Both the position numbers and the translations under genes were made by a program. A DNA stretch of 64,000 nt from Physcomitrium patens (taxonomy: Eukaryota > Streptophyta > Bryopsida > Funariales > Funariaceae): the NCBI RefSeq assembly GCF_000002425.4, contig NC_037256.1, forward strand, positions 10,527,900-10,591,899, read 5' to 3'. The notes under the pieces were generated by a model. The model searched no databases. It was not told where the DNA came from and saw nothing but the letters and a program-made list of their open reading frames with translations. Each line of letters starts with the position of its first letter. Position 1 is the stretch's first letter. Positions 24,701 to 37,696 of this stretch are shown in pieces.

Positions 24701-26265
24701 TTGAAGTCTACGCTCTGATTTCTTTGTTGGAACGGGAATTAGGGTTTGATGATTTTCGGAACAGCCAATGTTGTTGTGTATGATGCGGACTCGGGCGGGA
24801 TACCGAGTGCCGCTTGTTCCACATCACATCACTTGTTGAGATTCGGTTTCGGTGAATGGAGGCAAACCATTACCGTGTGCGCATGTGTGTGTGTGTGTGT
24901 GTGTTTGTGTATAGTCTTGTGATTTTAGGATTAGGTAGTGTCAGATTTTCACTGCACTGAACGTGGAACTAGGCACCACACCCTATCTCATGTAACAGCG
25001 TCGTATGCAAGAGCATTTCATGAACGGGAGAAATTTCAAGCACTTATACAAGCCATAATTTCATTGAAAATGTAATTTAGAGCTTGAAAATCTTAAAGGT
25101 CCGTCACCTCAGAACGCCAATCAAGAGCACTGTAGCAATTACACTCGGGAGTATAATTAAGAAAAGGTAAACTGCATGCCACTGTCTAGTTTACAACAGA
25201 TATTTTGATTGGCAGTTTCAGACTTAAGGAACAGAAAAAATTCCTCCAACCTGCAAATAAACATGAGCCTCGTCATTGAAACTCCAAAGAAATTCATTAT
25301 ACGACTGTGGTTCAACGCAAGCTAAATGATTCTTCATTGAGAAGAAATTGCAAGAAACTAACGAACATCAGTCGTACTTTCGGCGACAGTGTGCAATATC
25401 AAAAATCATTTCTTCTACTTTGGTTATGAGGAAAAAAAAATCTACTGAATCTCTGTGATCTTAGTTTTGATTCCTGGAGAAAGTGTTATTGTTACAGGGT
25501 TCAAATGGCACTACGTTTCCTTTCGGCACACTTGAAGTACCTAGGGTAATTCTAATCAATAGAACTAAGTTTTGCATCGAAATACTGCTGAAATTCCTTC
25601 AGATGTGACATGAGCTCTTCGGTGGAGGGAATGGGAAGAAATTTAAATAGACCTAGCCATGATTCTGTGATTTATACAATCAACAGGCAGCTCTCCACCC
25701 GGTTTCAATTCTCCGCTCGGATTTTATTGCTTGTTTTTTCGCCTATACATTCTATTCTGAATCGGTGGTTTGTGCATTTAGAATGGCTGATTTTTGTTGT
25801 CTGTTCATTGCTCGTTACCACTGCATTTTCAGTTTTGGTCCTTGTGGATCAATATCGTAGATGATATAGAACTTTGACCTAAGAATTAAACATTGACTAA
25901 GCTGTATTTCGCGGTGTTCAATACCTGCTCCTGGGATACAGTTCGTCATCTAAAAAGTTGATCTGCTTTTTGAGTTGCTGCGCAAATAGCACGCGATGAA
26001 TTGAGTCAGGCGATTCTCTAACACTCCAGAGTGTGCTCAATACCTGAACGTGTGTGTTCCTGGATGAGATGCACTACTTTCATCTATCTCTTTCGGCAGT
26101 AATATGCAATGTTTTCTCTGAGAGTCTCCAAAACATATTTGAGAGGCCTCCCCCGAAGTGGAGTTAGTTGCAAACAGAGCATGGGCTAGTTTGTTTAGGG
26201 CCGCATAAGGTTTCTGAACTACACTGCGATGAAATTTTCGTGAAATCGCAGTTGTATTGTGAGCA
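24701..26265 (+). promoter_or_regulatory. Upstream region of the SbcD-SbcC gene, with a GT run
   Basis: Composition changes near 24700 from AT-rich repeat to gene-like sequence. A GT dinucleotide run occupies about 24884-24904. Between about 24760 and 24900 one frame stays open, but it matches nothing I recognise. The stretch from 25600 to 26265 presumably contains promoter and 5' untranslated sequence. No TATA box can be assigned with confidence. Confidence 0.35.
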
Positions 26266-28770
26266 ATGCCCGCGGCTGCCATGGCGCCGCTGCTGCGCTT
26301 CACTGATGTGCGTCCCTTTGTTTCCCAGGTTGGGGCAAGGTACGCCTCGCGGATTTTGGCAGCAAGGCGCTATGGTGACCAAGTGCGCCTGCGGGTTACC
26401 AATCCGCTGCAGGATGCTCGCAGCTGGACTGAAGCTCATAGATTATGTAACGGGAAGGCAAGGAGCTTCTCTGCTGGTCCGGTGTCTGCCAGAGCTCTTG
26501 TGAAGCCAGTGGTGCGTGTCTCTACGGATTCTCTTAGCTCTGAATACTATCTTTGACAGCTTTGGAACTTGGATTGAATTGCAGTAGTGCTGATTTCGTA
26601 ACTTCAAAGCCACTTTTGTTTCTTCCTGGTGTTGAGAAGCGGGGGTTTGGGTTTTGTGAGTTGCAACTCCAAATCCATCTCTTGTGCTCCATACACACTA
26701 CTTTTGAAAATTCAGTAGAGACTTCCAATGTGTAGTATAGTTAATATTCTTGTGTAGCAAGTACTGATTGGCTACTAAATGTGGCACTAGACTTGCTATT
26801 AGCTTACTTGTGATGCCGAAGGTCTTTCGGAACTCAAATTCTTCGCATTGCATAATTTTTTTGGATAGGTTGGTAGGATTCGTGTGCAGTCTGTGTGGAG
26901 TTATTTTAAAGAAGAGTAATATGATATTGTATGTGTTTATTTTTTTTAATGCTAGCTATTGATGTTGCTAGGTAGCCGACGTATGGGCCAAAGCAGAATC
27001 ATGGGTGGTATTTTCGGATCTTCACTTGAGTCGACGCACATGCGACATCTGCCTCCAAGTTCTTCAAACTGTGCATGCTGCTGCTGTTGCAAGGTAAGAT
27101 GTCACCACTTTCTCCTTCACTATAGGCATTCTTTCGACTATTGGCTGTTCCTTTTGCAACAGTTTTTGCTAAAAAAAAAGGCAGGGCTAATTCATTTCGT
27201 ATTGATTGCTGCTGAGATTAAGCAACGGGATACGCAATCACTGTGTCCAATCAGATGATGATAGTGGAGTGAAGGCTGCAGGAAGGCAGGTGTTATATTT
27301 TTGGGAGACTTTTGGCATTCAAGAGGTGCTCTACCCGTAGAGCTCTTGAATATGGCAATTATGGAGTTGCGAGTGTGGCAGTGTCCTGCTATTTTCATAC
27401 CTGGCAACCACGATCAGGTTTGTGGTTCCCTTTTACGAAGACACTCGCAATTTGAATAATTTCCTTTTAATTTCTCCTTAGTCGATTTAAAATGCTAAAA
27501 AAATTACCGAGTTTGATTTCTACGGCAGTCATAGTATCGGTTGTTGTCTTCTTCTCTTCAGATGGTACTGTATGATTAATGTTCCACTATGAAATTCTAT
27601 TACTGAGAATTTAGTATAGTAATGATACTTGAGGAATGGATGAAGTACCTTGCTTTCAAACATGATCTGGGTGTGGTGGTACGACTTTCAGGTGAATTTG
27701 GAGGGATCAGTACATGCTTTGCAAGTACTTGAAGCAGCCAACCCTTATATCAAAGTGATCTCAAACCCAGTGGAGTACTTAGGCGCCCTATGGCTACCAT
27801 TTCGTCGTGACCATTTGCTCATTGAGCAGGCTGTGCAACAGCATGGGCAGATAAACGCCATTTTTGCTCACCTGGACATTGTAATTTACACTTTACAGTT
27901 CTTTTTTCCTTACCCTCTGCTTTTCACACTTCTAATTTTTAGAATGCGGCAGAAGCAGTACACAATGTTCAGGATGCATTTGGAAGTTCTTTACTTTTGA
28001 AAGTAGTTGTTGCTCTCTTCATTCATCACGTGTACTAATGTGGTGACGTTCACCTAGGTGGGAGCTTTTTTGAATGAGGCAAATCAAGCAAAGGATGGGA
28101 TTGAGCCATCCGTGTTTCCGCAAAATGTACCTGTATACACAGGCCATTATCACAAGCCGCATGTGGTGAAAGGCTCTCGCATCGAGTATGTGGGATCCCC
28201 ATATCAAGTTTCAGCAGCTGAATGCGACCAGCCGAAGCGTTTTCTCGTTCTTGATAAGCAATGGCAGGTAAATATCTGGATGTTTGCGACAAGGAATAAA
28301 TGGTATGCTCGTATTTTATAATATTGGTTCAGTTACCAGACCTTTACGCACACAATGTCTATGAAGCGAATTTGAAGCAGCGCATTTCTTCTATGTTCAA
28401 CGTATTTTTCAAACCAGATTTTAATTGTCTATGTGTGATTATTGATGTCGCAGAAAATTGACGAAATTCCAGTAAGTATTGGCCCTAGGCACTTTGTTAT
28501 TACACAGGATGAAAACTCTCCCTCTCAGATCTTGGAGGGCGTTCGAGCAGGTGATAGAGTGCGCTGGCATCTCCCCTCAAGTACTTTAGAGGACTCTGTG
28601 AAATTGGAATTGGTAAGCTCCAATTTACTGTGTCATCTCTGTGTAAGTCTCTAGGTCTTGATCCAATGTAGGGGATTTCGGTTTGAACGACTGTCTGCAG
28701 ATAGTAGTGTTCTTGTTGATAGAATGGGAATTTGGAGTACGCGAAGAAATTCTTGATTATCTCTGACCTT

Positions 28771-28815
<45 letters not shown>

Positions 28816-31800
28816 TTTCTCTGCTTTTTCCCCCTTTTTCTCGTTGTGCTTATGCTTAGGACGAACTTCAAGCAAGAGGAGTTTCCGTCGACACAATTTT
28901 TCCGATTGTTGCATTTAAGCCACGGATTAAAGAAGCTGTAAACCTTGTAAGTAGTTTCCTCATTGTCGTGACTCTATCATTTGTTATTGAATTTCTGCAA
29001 TATGAGTTATTGAATTCGTGTTTGATCGAAGTCTGTTTTGTTATGTGTCTATTTTTGAGACTGTAAATTCATGTCTGCAGAGTGTCTTTGATCTTTTTGA
29101 TCTGTACGCACAAAGCGTGGAAATGAATGACAATGTGGTGAGAATGGCTAAGGACATGCTTCGCAGCCTGAACCTGCCCGCCAAGCTTATACAAAGGCCT
29201 CAAGGTAACCACCTTAATTTAATCTTAAGCTACTCCTCTTTGTGCTCGTCAGATTTTATGTTGCAATCTTCCCCCAATTTTAAGCTTAAATGTGACAGTT
29301 TGAGTAGTCTTATGTTTGGGGTCACTAGTTACCGTGTCGACGTTCCTCTCTGGTAGCAACTGGAATGGGATGGGATGACGTCTTCCGAATGTTTTGCTCT
29401 GTCAAGTTTTATATTTGTGTTCGATTATTTAGACAAGTTGTAATGTCTGCTTTTCCCGAGATGTGTCATCCCATCCCTCGATTCGACAGTTATTCGAATT
29501 TCTATTGAATTGCGTCCAATGATGTATCATTTTTACAAGTCACAGTTTATGATGTGTTGTTAAAAAAGTCTCTTGGCGCAGTAGGTTTGCCCAGATTCTT
29601 TCAGTGAATAGTTTTTTCACCATAATCTTGATCCAGTTGGTGGGTCTTTACAGTCCGCTGTGAATTAGAGCATGTCGAATTAGAGGGTTTTGGGGTGTTT
29701 CTGACCCCTGCGAAGTATCCGCTCGCACAGAGAGGTGTACGGATAGTCTCTGGAAAGAATTTGGATTCCATGGGCGCTGACAGCAATGGTGCTGGGAAAA
29801 CCACACTTGTTATGGCTCCCCTTTGGGCACTCACAGGTACTTTTCTGATACAGTGAAGTTGTACTGTATCCCTAGAATATACTCCCTCAATATTGTTTAG
29901 GGTAATCGGATGACATTCTTCGGCTTGCTTTTTCAACAGCATTTGTTGAATTTGAACGTGTATGACCACAATGTGCAAGTTTATTGCAGTGCATTCAAAT
30001 AATAGATTCAACGAATTGGAGTTTTAGGTTCAACGGATACACGACCAGATTCAGTTCGGGGACTATCTTCAGCTGAAGTGGTGCATCATGCTGCGAAGCG
30101 TGCGCGTGTTCGAGTTGATGGGACAATTAATGGGAAATCTTTTGCTGTGGAAAGAACAACTGGCAGGTACAACCTACTCCATTTTCTAATTTCTAAGTAC
30201 TACTCTTTCTGCATGTATGAAATCAATCCTGAATCCTTGTTCGTCATATTGGTTTTAACATTTTTTTAAAGTTTTAGTTGTCCAATTTACTTACATATGA
30301 CGGAGCAACCCTACGCCCGCCACTTCTTGCGTAAGTTACTTTCGGCTATGTTGGGGTTAGGGTCTATCTGTCATTCACCTTTTCATCTCACGCTCTGACC
30401 TGAACTTATACCCGGATATTTGTATTGCAAATTTGACCATTGAATTGCAGGAGAGCCAGTCTCAAGTTCTTCTATGATGGAGAGGACTTGACTTGTCAAG
30501 AGATGCGAATGACACAGTCCCGTATTGATGAGATCATGTAAGATAATGGCATCTTTTTATCTCAAAATTGATCTTAAATGTTGGTGGAAATCATACAAAT
30601 ATTGTAGGAAGTGCTGTCCGGTCACCAAAATTATTTGATGACGACCAATGATTGTTTTGCATCCCTTCGTATATGGACGCTTATTCGATTTGGGCTTATT
30701 TGTACTGTTCTGGCGGAGATAGTCGTCTGCGTTGCTCAACTTAACAATTCTGTTTGAGGTTTAATATTGTTATCTTAAATCCAAGACCACTCGCCTACAT
30801 TGTTGGGTTTGAAGAATTTGGTTTTAGCGACTGACATGTTTAAAGTCTTGTAGTGACACATCCGTGCTTTATCGGACAGTATTTCAAGGACAGCATGGAG
30901 GTGGAGATTTGTTGGAAGCTTCCGACAAAGAGTTCAAGGTATGTAGCTATATGAATGACTGTTGGGTGAAAAACTCCATAGTTATCGTTGAACTGAAGAT
31001 TTCTCCCTTCACGCACATGGTAATATTCATAGACTCTGCATTATCGGACTCGAGAGGTCAATTAATAAATTCTCCTTTTCCAAAGGAATTGTTCTTCCCA
31101 TTAGCTGTCTGGATCAACGTAATAAATACCGACTTACCAATGGTCAATAGACAAAAATTCTCCATCACGGTTTAGATGCGTTGTGCAGGAAGAATTAAGC
31201 AAATTTATGGCGATGGAAGTCTGGATGGCTGCAAAGGAACAAAGTTCTCAAGAACTTCGCAGTAAGAAGATTGAGGTTGAGCAATTTGCGGGTGCACTCG
31301 AACAGCTTCGCGGACAGTGTGAACAATTGCAGAAGCAGGTATCACTTTCTTTTGGCTGTGCTTGTAAAGAGTTTGACTGCTGAACTTTAATATGCTTCTT
31401 AAAGGTTTATATTAAGTCGAGGTTACTTTGAGATCCAAGATATGATTGAAGTAATACCTTCAGCTTTGGAATAATAAAAATGGGCGGAGTAGGAACATGT
31501 CCCTAGGTTTTGACCCTCAAATATCATGTGTGTAGGTGGACTCCTGCATGCAGCGTTCACAAGATTGGGAGATTAGCAGGTGCTGTATCTTTGTTTTGTG
31601 TTAGTATTTTACCTATTGAAATGAACTTACGTTTTATAGCTAATTCCGCTGATATTTTATTGGTGTTCTTTGAGGTCTTAAAAGAGATTCTTATATGCAG
31701 GAGTAGCAAAGTTGTAAGCATTGAGACAGAACTTAAGGCTGCCAAAGAGACACTTCAAGCCACAAATGCAAGCTTTGCAACCACGTATTTGCAGGTGTCA

Positions 31801-34628
31801 TCTACAATGACTGCATGGGAGAGTCGAATGAAGGAGTTAGAGCAGACACTAAAAGATGGAATGGAGTCTTGGCCACTGTCTACACAGAACATCGAATTTC
31901 AACAAGAAAGAGGGAATGTTCGTTTTGAGAAATTGTTGCAAAAACATGCAGAGCTTTCCCAGCAGGTACGTCACTGTATTATGAGCAGAGCTGGGCATTG
32001 GTCAATTTAAGCTTCATCATGTTCAAGCCACTTGTAGATGTCAGACCGCAACTCTGGTTTTTATGACAAACATTCTCTTAATTAGGTTCGAATGGTGGAA
32101 ACCTCCTTCGAAATGAAGGGGAAAGCCCTCGAAGCTTTTCAGAGAAATGTGGCAACATCTGTAGTTTGCGACAAATGCTTGCAACCTATCGATGCAGCGC
32201 ACTCCTCACAAAGCCTTTTACAGCTCAAATCTGAGTTGACTACAATCTCCGACCAACGTGAACATGTTGTGAAGGTGAGAGGCTGCGTAAAGTCAGTATG
32301 TATGAATCCAGCCTTGAGTACTTATTCAAAGTTGACAGTGTTCACACCACCTGAATGTTTCTTTAATCCGCTTATTGGAAGAATTTCCAGTTTGTTCTAG
32401 TGCTTCTTAGTTTTCTATTAAAAACAATGCATGCTTATTTAAATTTCTCATCCCTATTTTCGGTTTGATCTAATTTTTTTGATAGGAGCTTGAGAATACT
32501 GAGTTAGAGCTGAAAAAGATTCGGAAAATAATGGAGCAAGAGAAACTAGCTCGGGAGGCAGAATCCGCGAAACAAAAACAATTGCAAGAGGCCTTGAAGC
32601 AGTCCTCCACAAATATTCTATCTCAGGTGGTTTTTACTATCGAAGCTGCTTAGTTGCCCCGCATTTACGGTCATCTTTTTGCTGGATCGCGTCAGTGTAG
32701 AGATTAAATTGAATTCAAGTGTTTTTTCCTTCGAATGGCTGGATCTATTTTCAGACTATCACAAGACAGACTTGAGATAATTCGAGGCTTAGTCTTGATG
32801 GCTATGACACAGAAGATTTCTTGTGTTTGGGAATCCCGTATTCAATTCAGCCCTTATCCCTGTTGTTTACTTCCAGAAACCTTCTTATTCACTGCCCATT
32901 GCATGTTTATTGATTAGGTGATTCTATATTTCATGAGTAACCGAACCCCTAGTTATAATCCATGTTGTACTTTGGCTTTCTTCCTTTTTTTCTGTTTTTT
33001 TCAACATTTTTCAGTTATCATCCCTGATTCATCTCATTTGTCTTGTAGCTCAACCGTCTACGTCAACATGTTTCATCAGCTCAAATGGTTCTAAACACTG
33101 CGGTCCCTCTTGTACGTGCATCGAATGAGGATTCTTCCTGTACTGTCGATGAAGTTGCAGAGGGTAAGTCTGAAGAATTTGCAAGTCAAGAGCGCAGCTT
33201 TCTTGGCCATATTCTGAAACTTAAAACAGATGTACAATCGAGACTCTCTATCGAGACCAGGATCAAGGAACTTGAGATGAACTATCATACAGTCAAAGGC
33301 GAGAGAAATCGCTACGAGGCGGAGTATGATGTTCTTTCATCCTTGTGCACGAAAGCTGGCATTGAATACCAGGAGAAGCAGACGCTTCTGAGTTCTCTGC
33401 GTGAGGAGGCTGGTTGGCTCAAAGAAATTGATATCGCTTTTGGTCTTACTGGAGTTCAGGTGGGTTTAGGCCTGGTGTTGCTGGATTTTGTTAGTCACAT
33501 GACACACCTAGACATGCATTAAGAGTATGACTTTATTTGTTGATTTATGTGTTAACATTCACGTGCAGAGTTACATTCTGGAGGGCGCCCTAGCAGATGT
33601 CCAAGAGAAAACAGCTTTTTACCTGGAAATGCTATCAGGTGGTTCTCTTGGCCTCCTGCTGCGACCAACAAGGATGACCAAGAGTAGTAAAGTGACCGTG
33701 GAGGCAATAGATAAAGTTGCGGTGGTTCGTCTCTCCAACGGGAGTTTAGAGAACCGATCTCTTCGCCAACTTAGTGGGGGTGAACGCAGGCGAATGGCTA
33801 GTATTCTGAATCCTGTGTCTCATATTTAAGATTGCGCTTATCTTACGTATAGAATTCATTAGTATCTTTATTTCTCTTCGTTTCTGACTAGTCTTGCAGT
33901 TTCTTCAAAATACATATATTTCGAGAACCTAGAAATTGCGATTACACTGCAGCCATAGTCTGGCAAGAGTCAATTATAGCCTATTATGAAGAGCGTCTGT
34001 TGGTACTGCTGCGACAGGCTTTGGCTCTGGCATTAGGATACTCACAGTTTGCTTCTCAACGAGGAGGAATCCAGTGTAATCTACTTGTTTTGGATGAAGT
34101 TCTACAGGTATGTGTTCCCCTTTACCTGAGTATTGTTTTTTAAATTTCAATTTTGAACCACCACTAGTAAGTCCAACACTCATCACTTGTATCACATGGC
34201 TCAGCCAGGGTCAATCAAATTACTAGACTTGTTATTTGTCTTAATCGTTAAAAGAGTTGTTAAAAGAATTGTTGTTCGAATTATTAAATTCACGTTACAA
34301 AAGCGCGAAATGTTGAAACTGAAATTCTCCCCAGTAGCGCTCCTGAATTCTGCGACAGGGATGGCATGTTAAATATTTTCGGTTTAAATTTATGTTTTTG
34401 TCTGCTTCGTAAATACGTGGATGTCTGTCTGCGCTGCAGCATCTAGATGGAGAGGGTCAAGCAAGGGTCGTGGCAATGCTGAAAGGTTTACCACAGAGCT
34501 CGGTGTTGGTAGTGTCTCAAGCCCATAGTCTGCTGGCTGGAACTTTTGACCTCGTGGACTGGGTCATCAAGCAGCGTGATACAGCCACCGTGGAGGTTGC
34601 TGAAGCAAGTGTACTTCGGGCCGTTTGA
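26266..34628 (+). CDS. SbcD-SbcC fusion: MRE11/RAD50-like nuclease-ATPase with organelle presequence
   Basis: Bacterial SbcCD cuts DNA hairpins and ends; here both subunits lie in one frame of 1157 residues. The exons are 26266-26511, 26972-27093, 27282-27417, 27692-27880, 28058-28267, 28454-28612, 28860-28946, 29081-29204, 29654-29836, 30028-30166, 30451-30537, 30854-30938, 31189-31338, 31536-31579, 31701-31965, 32086-32274, 32486-32626, 33049-33459, 33569-33796, 34018-34107 and 34440-34628; all phases agree. Residues 1-82 are Arg/Ser/Ala-rich, a likely mitochondrial or plastid presequence. SbcD motifs are SDLHL (97-101), GDFWH (131-135), GNHDQ (164-168) and GHYHKPH (260-266). SbcC motifs are Walker A ending NGAGKTT (469-475), zinc hook CDKC (770-773), LSGGE (1057-1061), Walker B LLVLDE (1087-1092) and VSQAH (1120-1124). 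The 33797 junction needs a GC donor; a GT alternative exists. Confidence 0.9.
28773..28814 (+). repeat. 42-bp T run in an intron
   Basis: An uninterrupted T run lies in the sixth intron of the SbcD-SbcC gene, about 45 bp before the next splice acceptor. Confidence 0.9.
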
Positions 34629-36100
34629 GCGTGAAACCGATACGTATGTACCGTGAACATTCTGATATACCTTAGACAATATGGTCACAGATAGCACAAC
34701 ATATCTAGAGAAAAAACCAGTATAATATTGGTTCTAGATGGACTTTCATTAATTTATGTCGCAAGTGGTATTAAACATCACTTCATCATCTCAATCTACC
34801 CATGATAATTGACGTCCTATTAAGTTTCAATTAATTAAGCAATGGTTATCAGATATGTACCACCTTGAATCCATCGCTTTGTTTGGTTTCTTCCCCATCA
34901 CTTAACGTCAGAGAAACACACTTCTATTAGAAAGCAGTAACTTTAAACTCAAAAATCGTAGAATTTGAATGACCACTGTTGCCAAGTCTTGCAGAGTGCC
35001 AGAATCGGAAAGCGCTCATATTAGCGGACAAGTAGTAAAACGGCTGGGCGTTGTCAAATCCCATTTGAACTCTTTGTTGTTGAACTGATGCGATATTTGC
35101 CAGTTGGGTGCTCTCACAAAAGCGAAAACACACAGATGTCAAAATGAAAGATGTGATAAGATTTGGAGTCTGGACTCACCTGATGGCGGAGCCGTTATTC
35201 TCGAAAGGTTGTCGTCTATGGAAAGAATCGGCGTGACCGCGTCAACGCATTCAGAAAGACAAATCCATCAATATTTTGAACTCAAGATCATGGATCTGCG
35301 TTGAGTGCCGTGCTCTCACATGACTGACTATGCAACTTGTGGGCTAGAATCTTCCTCTGACGATGCTAGCATCTTCTTTTCAAAAAGATGGGGGAGTTGC
35401 TTGGGCGTGAAAATCAAGGCCGGTGGAGGCTTCCCACCTGGCACGTCCACAAATCATTCTCATTGCACAGAAAGTTGCATTTTATCTTCTGAATATGGAC
35501 ACTTAGCTTTGGATCAAGGTCCAAGCTGGATGTCTACCTCTGGCTATTATGGATCATTTTTCAGTGTTGTACGTTTCAATTCTTGCACATTCACTATAGG
35601 ACGTGGCCTTTCTAGGAAAGGAATCCACCTCCTGGTATTGTAAAAAAACGCGAAAAAAAAAAACACACAAAAAAAGAACAAAGAAAAAGTAATGATAATA
35701 ACAATAACGATAGAATGTGGCCTTCACAAGAGCCACACATCATGATGTCATTCCTAAAGTTATTTTCATTTTATTGCACCAGAACTGATTGCATTATTGT
35801 TCTGTGCAATTTAAGAGCAACTTAAGATAGCTAGAAATACACACTACGGCACACTTCTTGCATTGGAAACTACAGCGTCTACACCCTTATTCTTCAAAAC
35901 CCAATATTTCACATTTTGAAAGTACATGACTTATACAGTGAAAGAATTAGATAACGAGTTTGTTTCCGTGTCATGTTACAAACATTTGATGTTATTGTAT
36001 TTAGCATTTTTGAAAGAATGAGGTGATTTGGTTAATGATACCACTGGAATACCAAAGTTATGTATTGTAAATCATGTAATCAATAAATTTAGCAAAGAAA
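34629..36100. other. 3' flank of the SbcD-SbcC gene
   Basis: No recognisable gene was found. The first few hundred bases are presumably the 3' untranslated region. Open frames at 35104-35643 have no family signature, and part of the sequence is A-rich (35641-35700). Confidence 0.4.
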
Positions 36101-37620
36101 TGGGTACTTCTATTTGTCTTGTTATAGATTTATTCCTTAATTAATTGGTGTTTAAACTATTAATGCCTTTAAAATATCAGTAATAAAATAAGAAGCATCA
36201 TTGTAAGAAGCAGTAGAACTCTGCACCTTGCAATCACCACAAGAACGATCTCAAGATACATTGTCATTGACATTTTATCTTTTATTGTTAAAATTGCAAA
36301 ATGTAATTATTGCATATTATTACAAAAACAGAAAGTATAGCATCCTTATATCTTCTGAATCGCATGTCCTTACACTATCACAAGCTAGTAGTTAATTTTT
36401 ATTGAAGCAACAACATACTCAAAAACATGTACCATAAGTTTTTGATATATCCCTAGTAACACCTTCACAACAAAAACCACAAGTTCAATCAATAAGGAAC
36501 AATAGAAGGTCCTATTATGCATGCTTTTTCTTTCAAGTCTGTTCCAGTAGAAGAAAAGATCATAAAAATCATCCAAACTAAAATGTAATCTTATTAACAT
36601 GTAAATAATTAAATTCGTTATTAAAAAATGTTTCAGTTGCATTATTTTTATCGTTAATAAATCGCTTTCCAACTAAAAGGAATCAATTTATTTTAAATAA
36701 TGTTTTACCATATTTATGCATAAGATGTTGTGTATGTTACTTCAACTTTTCTATTAAATTTATGTTATCTACTGGTATCCCAGTCAACACATGTTGCATC
36801 ATTTAGGTGACTTTGAACAACAAACTAGGCTTTTTTGTGACAACTTCATGGTTATAATATATTTTCTAACCTATACCCTCTTTATAAAATATAAAGAAAT
36901 AAGAAACGTTTTTTCATTCTACAATCTGATATCTACCTAAATACCACCATCTTCCAACTTCAATACCACCAAAAATCTTGGATTTAAAGGTGATTGTTAG
37001 AAAGCCTAATAATATGCCATTACACCAAAACAACACCTGTAAAATTACACAATTAAATTGCGATAAGTGACAAAATTGAAACATAAATCAATCCTGGATT
37101 TTAAAATATTCCTACAAAAAATACTAGGAATTGAAAACGAATTTTAAAAAACAGATAAATAAACTCTAACAATATTTTTGATATCATCTTAAATATGTTT
37201 TTTATTTTTTAAATAAGATACTACAAAAAAGAAAATTGACAAATATTTTGTTTTGAGATTTGAAGCAAAGTGCATATGAGTTTTTCAACAACTATTATAA
37301 AACCATTGTAATTTTAGTAATATAATTTATTATAATATCTATTAATTTTTTAATTCACCTCTTTTTTTATCAGCTAATTTTTTCAAAATTTTATGAGTAG
37401 TAATGATCAATTTATCAATATGTACATATTGATAAAAGTAAAAACATGAAGTCAATAAGAAGTAAGTAGATACTTCAAAACTCATCAAATTTATATTTAA
37501 TTATATCCTATATAATTGATAAGCTCACTAGATTGAATTTTTTATTAATCAAGTAAGATTATAAATTAAGCAGGATAGATCATAAGTGATTGACATATAA
37601 TAGCAAGGTTGACAGGTAGA
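36101..37620. other. AT-rich intergenic stretch
   Basis: Nothing recognisable was seen. A Phe/Leu/Ile-rich open frame at 36385-36672 (minus) has AT-driven composition and no motif. Confidence 0.45.
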
Positions 37621-37623
37621 GAT

Positions 37624-37696
37624 TGATATCTAATTTAGTAGTATGATTCTTACTTAGAGTACTAGAGGTAGAAAGTTTGATTCTCTTCAAATCATC
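37624..37696 (+). pseudogene. tRNA-Pro-like relic
   Basis: The stretch ctaatttagtagtatgattct, then tacttagagtactagaggt, then agtttgattctct follows plant tRNA-Pro(AGG) in order: D arm (GGTCTAGTGGTATGATTCT), anticodon arm (CGCTTAGGGTGCGAGAGGT) and T arm (GGTTCGATTCTC). Almost every difference is C to T or G to A. The anticodon stem no longer pairs and AGG has become AGA, so it is not functional. It may be a dead tRNA gene or a tRNA-derived SINE head. Confidence 0.5.

Noticed and set aside
28651..28914. Minus-strand frame with a poly-Lys stretch
   Set aside because: It is the complement of the intronic T run in the SbcD-SbcC gene.
33801..33952. GT-AG intron in place of the GC-AG intron in the SbcC part
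   Set aside because: It is in frame but inserts about 23 residues into the conserved RRRMALALALG segment; kept only as an alternative.
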